Shown in pieces: positions 1 to 4,585 of a DNA stretch of 7,065 bases. The stretch is from assembly GCA_017475875.1 (NCBI GenBank), contig JAFVET010000057.1, forward strand, positions 1 to 7,065. Direction: 5' to 3'. The position numbers and the translations under genes are program-made. Under the pieces are notes generated by a model. It had not been told where the DNA came from and did not search any database. It worked only from the letters and a program-made list of their open reading frames with translations. This DNA is from Candidatus Methanomethylophilaceae archaeon (GTDB lineage: Archaea > Thermoplasmatota > Thermoplasmata > Methanomassiliicoccales > Methanomethylophilaceae). Position 1 is the stretch's first letter. Every line of letters starts with the position of its first letter.

Positions 1-67
1 CCCCTCCGGCAATGAAACACAGCAATGCATCGGCTAGGAGGAGGAATCCACCCATTACCAGAATCAT
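1..67 (-). CDS. N-terminal fragment of a probable membrane protein, runs off left edge
   Basis: Reading leftward from an ATG at 67-65, 22 codons stay open to the window edge. The peptide begins MILVMGGFLLLADALLCFIA and is almost entirely hydrophobic, with one Asp in the middle, which is what the first transmembrane helix or signal anchor of a membrane protein looks like. The ATG overlaps the TGA stop of the short frame at 64-282 by ATGA. No clear Shine-Dalgarno sequence precedes it. A second in-frame ATG (codon 5) is an alternative start. With only 22 codons the family cannot be named, and a chance hydrophobic open stretch is possible. Confidence 0.35.
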   Translation of the reverse strand, partial: MILVMGGFLLLADALLCFIAGG

Positions 68-282
68 AATCCAAAATTGGCGTTTTTCCATGCTATCACT
101 ATATCTAAACGAATTTGTTCAAATGACCATCCAGCAACTGATCGCTTGAAACATCTTGCCCAAGGGGGACATCCGTTAACATCCTCATATATATGGATTA
201 TAAGTCCATGTCGTTCTTTCCATGATGTTCCACTATTGTGCATCAGGTATTGGCCAATATCATTGACATAGGTTTCCCGCAA
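64..282 (-). CDS. Doubtful short hypothetical protein or coding remnant (72 aa)
   Basis: A 72-codon frame begins at a TTG (282-280) and ends at TGA (66-64), overlapping the next minus-strand ATG by ATGA. The frame stays open upstream to a TAA at 333-331 without an ATG. The first internal ATG is at 243. No ribosome binding site or convincing TATA box lies at either start. The product is soluble-looking, rich in Trp and aromatic residues, with two Cys (CPPWARC), and I do not recognise it. Codons are AT-richer in third position than in the neighbouring housekeeping genes. In favour are the ATGA overlap with the downstream frame and the fact that its beginning (LLRETYV) resembles a peptide readable on the opposite strand at 341-359 with synonymous codon differences. 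Against are the missing start signals and the lack of a known family. It may be the tail of a degraded gene. Confidence 0.25.
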   Translation of the reverse strand: MRETYVNDIGQYLMHNSGTSWKERHGLIIHIYEDVNGCPPWARCFKRSVAGWSFEQIRLDIVIAWKNANFGL

Positions 283-373
283 AAGGAGAGCCGTCCCACC
301 GGAATGAGGCGTTGCAGGTACAGTCCTTCGTTATGGTACCTCGTGAGGGAAACCTATGTGGAATGGATTGTCC
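252..373. repeat. Long imperfect inverted repeat with perfect 13-bp core; possible structured RNA
   Basis: The arms ACATAGGTTTCCC (266-278) and GGGAAACCTATGT (347-359) are perfectly complementary. Pairing resumes outside them: 261-264 with 362-365, 255-258 with 367-370, and 252-253 with 372-373. This gives about 23 base pairs over 27 positions. Inside the core, 279-282 (GCAA) can pair with 312-315 (TTGC), supported by 290-292 with 308-310. Next to this, 316-321 (AGGTAC) can pair with 336-341 (GTACCT). The drawing is therefore a three-way junction of two short hairpins on a long stem. The repeat is seen directly; the RNA fold is inferred by eye. It could instead be an inverted duplication of coding remnants, or the end structure of a small element, although no flanking target duplication is visible. 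Confidence 0.6.
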
Positions 374-391
374 GAAATTTATGGAATGGAT
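359..391 (+). repeat. Direct repeat TGGAATGGAT, two copies 23 bp apart
   Basis: TGGAATGGAT occurs at 359-368 and again at 382-391. The first copy overlaps the outer part of the right arm of the inverted repeat. Two related inverted-sense words, ATTCCAAATCC (426-436) and ATTCCAATTCC (462-472), follow, so this stretch is loosely repetitive in GGAAT/ATTCC. No function is evident, and two copies of a 10-mer are weak evidence for a binding site. Confidence 0.4.
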
Positions 392-502
392 CTAAACTGA
401 TAGTCCAGATACTGGGACATCGTTTATTCCAAATCCTCCCGATAAAAGAATTTCAGAATCGATTCCAATTCCGAATAGCCTATCCCACGGATATGCGCCG
501 TT
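374..502. other. AT-rich non-coding stretch downstream of rlmE
   Basis: Together with 283-373 this forms the gene-free space between the doubtful short frame and the 3' end of rlmE. A plus-strand frame spans 238-510, but its product resembles no known family and it runs into the rlmE tail on the opposite strand. A perfect 10-bp palindrome GAATCGATTC sits at 456-465. Only short T-runs are seen on the minus strand after the rlmE stop (near 441-453), too weak to call a terminator. I see no tRNA or other RNA gene here. Confidence 0.5.
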
Positions 503-1186
503 TCAAATGAAACCGCCCTTGGCTTTGAACTCGGGCTGTTTCTCCTCCACCTTCGGGGCCACTCTGACCCTGGTCTTCGCATAGAACCCCTGGCAGATCA
601 CATAGACCTCGGAGGATGTGTCCCTGGACGCATCGGGCGAATGGACCTTCACGGACTGGAAACGTGATTCCACCTCTTTGAGGAGCATGGGCATCATGTC
701 CCCGTAGAACACCTTCATCACGAGCTTGCCCTCTTTCTTGAGGATCCTGTCACAGACGTTCACGGCATACATGCACAGGTTGACGGAACGCGCATGGTCC
801 ATGGAGTAGTGGCCGGCGATGTTCGGGGCCATGTCCGACAGGACCACGTCGGCCTTCCCTCCGAAACGTTTCAGGAGCTCCGCCATCGTGGAGTCTTCGG
901 TGATGTCACCGATGATCGTCTCCACTCCCTCGATCGGTCTGATATAACGCAGATCCACACCGATGACCTTCCCGTTGGGCCAGGTACGCTCCTGCGCGAC
1001 CTGAAGCCATCCCCCGGGGCATGCGCCGAGGTCGACCACAGCGTCACCGGGGCTGAATATCCCGAACCGCTCGTCGATCTGCATCAGTTTGAACGATGCC
1101 CTGGACCGGTAGTTCAGCTTCTTGGCGAGCTTGTAGTAATGCTCGTGGTGCCTTTCAGCCACCCAGCGGTCATGGAGGTCTGCCAT
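503..1186 (-). CDS. rlmE: 23S rRNA 2'-O-ribose methyltransferase RlmE (FtsJ/RrmJ family)
   Basis: This 227-residue protein transfers a methyl group from S-adenosylmethionine to a ribose 2'-OH. In E. coli the target is U2552 of 23S rRNA in the peptidyl-transferase A loop, and the archaeal target is presumed equivalent. The N-terminus carries the family's RSRASFKLMQID block, with catalytic Lys33. The SAM-binding loop DLGACPGGW is at 52-60. The other members of the K-D-K-E tetrad are Asp118 (VLSDMAPN), Lys158 (KLVMKVF) and Glu193 (SSEVYVI), so the active site is complete. The length is slightly above the roughly 209 residues of the E. coli enzyme because of a charged C-terminal tail after about residue 208. 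The ATG at 1186 follows a TATA-like box at the distance expected for a leaderless message; a GGAG four bases before the ATG is an alternative signal. The gene stands alone, divergent from priL. Confidence 0.95.
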   Translation of the reverse strand: MADLHDRWVAERHHEHYYKLAKKLNYRSRASFKLMQIDERFGIFSPGDAVVDLGACPGGWLQVAQERTWPNGKVIGVDLRYIRPIEGVETIIGDITEDSTMAELLKRFGGKADVVLSDMAPNIAGHYSMDHARSVNLCMYAVNVCDRILKKEGKLVMKVFYGDMMPMLLKEVESRFQSVKVHSPDASRDTSSEVYVICQGFYAKTRVRVAPKVEEKQPEFKAKGGFI

Positions 1187-1205
1187 GCATCTCCATACCC
1201 ATCAC

Positions 1206-1215
1206 CGTTATAAAC
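1206..1215 (-). promoter_or_regulatory. TATA-like promoter element of rlmE (leaderless)
   Basis: Read on the minus strand, 1215-1206 is GTTTATAACG, close to the archaeal TATA consensus TTTATATA. Its centre lies about 25 bases upstream of the A of the rlmE ATG at 1186, the distance normally found between TATA box and transcription start in archaea. Transcription would therefore begin at or next to the start codon. No mapped start is available. Confidence 0.55.
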
Positions 1216-1362
1216 TGTTCACTGTGGACTGCCGTGCCGACTATGGAGTTCGTGAAAATTGTCGCGAGATGTACATCGCTACAGGACGTTCTAGGGCCGC
1301 GAAGAAAGATTCCGTCAACATGTCCGTCTTCGAATCAGAAACCGACTACAGGGCCCGATGCA

Positions 1363-1370
1363 GATATATC
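1363..1370 (+). promoter_or_regulatory. Possible TATA element of priL
   Basis: GATATATC is the best TATA-like word between rlmE and priL on the plus strand. A start about 26 bases downstream of its centre would fall near 1392, giving a leader of roughly 50 bases before the ATG at 1445. This fits the presence of a Shine-Dalgarno sequence on this gene. The rest of 1187-1444 holds no RNA gene that I can recognise. A frame spanning 1185-1448 (or from an ATG at 1320) ends in an ATGA overlap with priL but has no family resemblance. Confidence 0.35.
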
Positions 1371-1431
1371 ATAGAATACCCGTCCATGGTGGGATCTGAC
1401 ATGACCGGGGAATCGTACACTGAACGGAAAA

Positions 1432-1438
1432 GAGGTGA
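1432..1438 (+). promoter_or_regulatory. Ribosome binding site of priL
   Basis: GAGGTGA ends six bases before the ATG at 1445. It is complementary to the 3' end of archaeal 16S rRNA and fixes this start. Its presence contrasts with the apparently leaderless starts of rlmE, the CoA-synthesis gene and the hydrolase in this window. Confidence 0.75.
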
Positions 1439-1444
1439 CCGCGA

Positions 1445-2503
1445 ATGACCGACACGGCAGTGGCCGCCAAATACCCCTTCATGCCGGAGGCGTCCGAGTT
1501 CGCAGAGGACAACAAGGCAGACCTCGACTCCCTGCTCACCTCGTACCTTTTCGAACCCGCCCGTGCGAGGGGACTGGGCAGGGTCCTGGACGCTTTGTCG
1601 AACAGCGAGGTCAGCTACATCCCCCTGAACAAGGAGTACGACCGCCTCATCGAGGTGATGTCCTATCCATATGCGAGGATCCTGGTTTCGGAGGTCGGCG
1701 ACCGCTTCCTCACCAAGAGGTACGCCCTGGCCGAAGCGGTCCGCATGAACAAGCTCCTATCCTCAGAAGGGTTCGAGACCCTCCGCCACGTCTCCGACTT
1801 CCTCGACATCGGCGCCGACAGGGATGCGGACGGGTCCCTCAAGATGAAGTTCACCGACTACCTCCGCCTGTCCAACCGTCTGAAGAGCGTTGACTGGAAA
1901 CTGATAAACACCGAGGTGAGGAAAGGCGTCGTCAACCTCCCCCAGGACAAGTTCAGCCGTCTGATGCAGAACGCGCTCCAGGACAAGATCGAATCCGAAC
2001 TGCCGTTGCACGTGCCCGAGGAATACGTCGCCACGTTGAAAAAGGACAAGACCGTCATCGAGGGAAAGCTCCTGGAGCTCAAGGCGTCCATGAGCATCAC
2101 CAAGGGGGAAGGCATGAAGATGGAGTTCGCTCCCCCGTGCATCAGGAAGATCATAGAGATGGCCGCCGCCGGGATCAACCTCCCGCACAGCGCCAGGTTC
2201 TCGCTGGTGTCCTTCCTCAACGCCCTGGACCTGAGCTACGAACAGATCATCCAGATCTTCGCAGAATCGCCGGATTTCGACGAGTCCAAATCGTCCTATC
2301 AGATCAAGCACATCATCGGGGAGACATCGGGGACCAAGTACACCCCGCCGGAATGCCACACGATGAAGACCAACGGCATCTGTTTCGACCCGGACAGTCT
2401 CTGCGAGCAGGAATGGATAAACCACCCGCTGAATTATTATCGGGCCAAGATGAGATTCGCAGAAAAAGATAAGGAGAAGGGAACGGAAAAGAAGGATCAG
2501 TGA
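1445..2503 (+). CDS. priL: DNA primase large subunit PriL
   Basis: This is the 352-residue regulatory subunit of the archaeal/eukaryotic-type primase. It pairs with catalytic PriS to make the RNA (and short DNA) primers for replication. The N-terminal two thirds is the helical PriS-binding part. The C-terminal domain starts near residue 228 with FAPPCIRKII and contains four conserved Cys: C232, C304 (PPECHTM), C313 (NGICFD) and C320 (SLCEQE). These are the ligands expected for the 4Fe-4S cluster of PriL/Prim2. The segment HPLNYYRAK (327-335) is also typical. The length is in the usual archaeal range. The last 15 or so residues are Lys/Glu-rich and overlap the end of the convergent lipid gene by 7 bp. 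PriS is not in the window. The start is set by a good Shine-Dalgarno sequence. Confidence 0.93.
   Translation: MTDTAVAAKYPFMPEASEFAEDNKADLDSLLTSYLFEPARARGLGRVLDALSNSEVSYIPLNKEYDRLIEVMSYPYARILVSEVGDRFLTKRYALAEAVRMNKLLSSEGFETLRHVSDFLDIGADRDADGSLKMKFTDYLRLSNRLKSVDWKLINTEVRKGVVNLPQDKFSRLMQNALQDKIESELPLHVPEEYVATLKKDKTVIEGKLLELKASMSITKGEGMKMEFAPPCIRKIIEMAAAGINLPHSARFSLVSFLNALDLSYEQIIQIFAESPDFDESKSSYQIKHIIGETSGTKYTPPECHTMKTNGICFDPDSLCEQEWINHPLNYYRAKMRFAEKDKEKGTEKKDQ
2463..2494 (-). terminator. Candidate T-rich terminator of the five-gene minus-strand cluster
   Basis: On the minus strand, just after the stop of the lipid gene at 2497, the sequence is pyrimidine-rich, with a CTTCTTTTCC run (about 2494-2485) and a TTTTT run (2467-2463). 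Archaeal transcription often ends at such T-runs without a strong hairpin. The run exists because the opposite strand encodes the Lys-rich tail of PriL with AAA/AAG codons. On the plus strand, 2504-2524 is likewise a C/T tract that might serve priL. This is an inference from composition. Confidence 0.35.
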
Positions 2504-3153
2504 CCCTTCTCCTCTTCCTTCCCCAGGGCCCTCCAGGTTATGATGCCGCGCTGGATGGCGGTAAGGTTTCCGACCACCGCGAACCAGAGCATCATTACCT
2601 CCAGCCAGTTGATGTCGTAGCCGAGGATCTCGAAGCTGCCGTAACCGACCGCGCCCATGACGAACTGGATGATCGGGAACAGCGTGGACAGAACCACACG
2701 GTCGGCACGTCCCAACAACCCCGCATACAGCCTGGGCGCCCCGATCGCCTGCGCCTGGGTACCCATGTAAGAGGTCAGAAGGACTCCGATCAGGGCCAAC
2801 ATTCCAAGATATGGGTTGCACCATGCGCTGAAGGCGACTCCGCCGATCATGAACACGTCGGCGTAACGGTCGAAGACGTGGTCCAGGTAATCCCCTTTGC
2901 GACCCGCCTTCCCGGCGAGCTTCGCGATACGGCCGTCGAGCGCGTCGAAGTAGCCGGAGACGATGACCATGACCGCCCCGACTATGAGCAGGTAGTCCAT
3001 GTCGTCGCGGGCGCTGAAGTAGAAGACCACTCCGCACAGCAGCGCCAGGACCAACCCCGCCCACGACACCATGTTGGGGTTGACGTTTATCATCTTCTCG
3101 GCAACGGGCTTCAGTGCGAAGTCCACCCTCGATCTCTGCCCGTCTAGAACCAT
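2497..3153 (-). CDS. CDP-alcohol phosphatidyltransferase family membrane protein
   Basis: This 218-residue integral membrane enzyme belongs to the family that displaces CMP from a CDP-activated lipid with an alcohol or sugar phosphate. In archaea the lipid is CDP-archaeol. The signature D-xx-D-G-xx-A-(R)-x8-G-xxx-D-xxx-D is present as D70, D73, G74, A77, G87, D91 and D95, in the stretch FDALDGRIAK to GDYLDHVFDRYAD. The four Asp bind the divalent metals. The Arg after A77 is replaced by Lys78. About six hydrophobic segments are visible (around 30-46, 53-69, 98-112, 115-132, 155-171 and 183-200). The RADR motif near 149-152 reminds me of archaetidylinositol phosphate synthases, but the acceptor cannot be fixed from sequence. 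The ATG at 3153 lies inside the end of the adenylate kinase gene (10-nt overlap), with GGGAG about eight bases upstream. It is last in the cluster. Confidence 0.88.
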   Translation of the reverse strand: MVLDGQRSRVDFALKPVAEKMINVNPNMVSWAGLVLALLCGVVFYFSARDDMDYLLIVGAVMVIVSGYFDALDGRIAKLAGKAGRKGDYLDHVFDRYADVFMIGGVAFSAWCNPYLGMLALIGVLLTSYMGTQAQAIGAPRLYAGLLGRADRVVLSTLFPIIQFVMGAVGYGSFEILGYDINWLEVMMLWFAVVGNLTAIQRGIITWRALGKEEEKGH

Positions 3154-3674
3154 GCTTCCATCTCCCGGGACCAGTCGGTCACGCCGGGGAGGTAATCATC
3201 GCCCTCCCCTTTTACTATTTTCTCTATGGCGTCCGCGGTATCGGCCACGTCCAACCCGGTGCTGTCTATCTCGAAGACGGGGATCTCCCCGTCCGTGGCC
3301 TCGCAGAGGATGACATCGAGGATCTCGGATTGTACGTTCTCCCGGATCTTCCGCTCGCTGTAACCCCTCTCCCGGAGACGCCGGGCGAGTACCTGGGGGG
3401 AACACCTCAGCACGATGATCGTGCTGCAGTCCATGTAATGCGAGAGATGGCCCTCCATGAACGTGAGCCCCTCTCCGTGGTAGACCTCCAGGGAATCGTT
3501 GAGGGCGTCGAGGTCGACCTCGTGGGTGTCCCTCTCCTCGTCGAGGTCCCCCATCAGACCGTTCTCGATGATGTGGCGCTTCAGATCGACGACCGCATAA
3601 CCCCTCGACCTCAGCTCGTCGGCCACCGTGCTCTTGCCCGTCCCGGGGGTGCCGGTGATCGCCACCAACGTCAT
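3144..3674 (-). CDS. AK6/Fap7-type adenylate kinase (putative ribosome-assembly NTPase)
   Basis: This 176-residue P-loop kinase resembles human AK6 (hCINAP) and yeast Fap7. The Walker A motif GTPGTGKST is at 8-16. An NMP-side motif EGHLSH is at 74-79, where AK6 has its catalytic DYHG region. The lid-like RERGYSERKIRENVQSEI is at 101-118 and closely matches the RGYNEKKL..NIQCEI segment of hCINAP. Family members catalyse ATP + AMP to 2 ADP and, in eukaryotes and probably archaea, help small-subunit assembly by acting on the uS11 (Rps14) protein. The start is the ATG at 3674, directly before the P-loop beta strand and overlapping the PfkB stop as ATGA. The frame is open 16 codons further upstream, but that extension lies inside the PfkB gene and lacks family resemblance. 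Beside SAH hydrolase and a PfkB kinase, a role in AMP recycling is plausible. Confidence 0.88.
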   Translation of the reverse strand: MTLVAITGTPGTGKSTVADELRSRGYAVVDLKRHIIENGLMGDLDEERDTHEVDLDALNDSLEVYHGEGLTFMEGHLSHYMDCSTIIVLRCSPQVLARRLRERGYSERKIRENVQSEILDVILCEATDGEIPVFEIDSTGLDVADTADAIEKIVKGEGDDYLPGVTDWSREMEAWF

Positions 3675-4585
3675 GCTATCTCGTTCATGTACGGCTCGGC
3701 ACGGGCGACGACCTGCTCCCACGTCGGGATGTTGGTCAGCGCACCGACCTTCTCGACGACGAACGACGCCACGGACGAAGCGAGGACCAACGCCTCTTCC
3801 TTGGGATATCCGCGGTACAGCGCGGTGTAGAACCCTGCACGGTACGAATCGCCTGCACCGGTGGCGTCAACCACGCGGTCCGCATTCACCAGGGGGACCT
3901 CGAACCTCCCGTCCCCGATGCGGGCGGTGCTGCCTTTGGAACCGTGGGTGCACACCACCATGCCGACGTCGGCGTCGTAGATGCTCCCGATGCCGAGGTA
4001 TCCCTTCAAGGTGTCCGCCTCGATGTCGTTGCAGAACAACATGTCGGACATGCCCAGTGCCGGGGTCAGGTTCCCGCTGTTCCAGATCCTGTGCGACTCC
4101 TGCGCCGGATCCAGGGCCACCTTGGGTCCCACTAGATTTTCCATCACATGGATGTAATACGATGGCTGACCGGTACAGAAATGGACGTATTCCGAATCGG
4201 ACGCGTTCTTGTCCAACATGATGCCCAGGTCGTCGGCGAACCCCTGGGGCCCTTGGTAGAACAGGACCTTCTGCACCAGGTCGGGGCCGTTCACCACGAC
4301 TGCGGTGGAGGTCTCGTAACGGTCGACGTGGACGAACTCGTCCATGATCAGACCCGAGTCCTCCATCATCTTCTCGTACTGCGCGGGGAAGTCGTTGCCG
4401 ACGAACGCGCAGATGGCGGTGGGACAGCCCAGCGATGCCGACATCAGGGCTATGTTGGTCCCCGTTCCCCCCAGCGTGGTGGTCTTTGTGAGCAGATCCT
4501 CCGTGGTCCCTTCCTTAGGGAACCTGCGTACCGAGACGATCTGGTCCACGGTCACATGTCCGTATACGGACACGAAGGGCTTCAA
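3671..4585 (-). CDS. PfkB-family sugar/nucleoside kinase
   Basis: This 304-residue cytosolic kinase of the ribokinase/PfkB superfamily transfers phosphate from ATP (rarely ADP) to a sugar or nucleoside hydroxyl. Signature 1 is seen as GGTGTNIALMSASLG (39-53). The N-xx-E metal/phosphate motif is NDIE (186-189). Signature 2 is DATGAGDSYRAGF (240-252), with catalytic base Asp246 and the anion hole formed by GAGD. The substrate cannot be read from the sequence. Because it lies between SAH hydrolase and an adenylate kinase, adenosine or inosine is the best guess, by analogy with archaeal nucleoside kinases of this superfamily. The start is taken as the TTG at 4585. It overlaps the SAH hydrolase stop as TTGA, has a strong GGGAGGAGGG upstream, and puts KPFVSVYGHVTVD at the N-terminus, as the family requires. 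No ATG is available in the right place. Confidence 0.88.
   Translation of the reverse strand: MKPFVSVYGHVTVDQIVSVRRFPKEGTTEDLLTKTTTLGGTGTNIALMSASLGCPTAICAFVGNDFPAQYEKMMEDSGLIMDEFVHVDRYETSTAVVVNGPDLVQKVLFYQGPQGFADDLGIMLDKNASDSEYVHFCTGQPSYYIHVMENLVGPKVALDPAQESHRIWNSGNLTPALGMSDMLFCNDIEADTLKGYLGIGSIYDADVGMVVCTHGSKGSTARIGDGRFEVPLVNADRVVDATGAGDSYRAGFYTALYRGYPKEEALVLASSVASFVVEKVGALTNIPTWEQVVARAEPYMNEIA

Noticed and set aside
266..359. Small transposon (MITE) bounded by the 13-bp inverted repeats
   Set aside because: The flanks (ATTG on the left, GGAA on the right) show no target-site duplication, and similarity continues outside the 13 bp, which terminal repeats would not predict.
359..472. CRISPR-like array from the GGAAT/ATTCC words
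   Set aside because: There are only pairs of 10-11-base words in mixed orientation with irregular spacing. There is no repeat of CRISPR length and there are no cas genes.
238..510. 90-codon plus-strand frame as a gene
   Set aside because: There is no ribosome binding site or recognisable domain, it spans the inverted repeat, and it runs into the rlmE 3' end. It is kept only as a possible remnant in the findings.
1329..1336. TTCGAATC, like the T-loop of a tRNA
   Set aside because: No flanking T-stem, acceptor stem, D-arm or anticodon arm can be built around it on either strand.
1185..1448. Plus-strand frame between rlmE and priL, ending in an ATGA overlap with priL
   Set aside because: It begins inside the rlmE start, covers the promoter region of both genes, lacks a ribosome binding site (also for the internal ATG at 1320), and the peptide resembles no family. 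The overlap alone is weak evidence.
1763..3064. 433-codon minus-strand frame across priL and the lipid gene
   Set aside because: It is rich in Arg, Gly, Pro and Ala, as GC-rich shadow frames are, and it lies over two well-recognised genes in other frames.
3628..4221. 197-codon plus-strand frame opposite the PfkB kinase
   Set aside because: It is a low-complexity Arg/Pro/Cys-rich translation antisense to a gene with clear family motifs.
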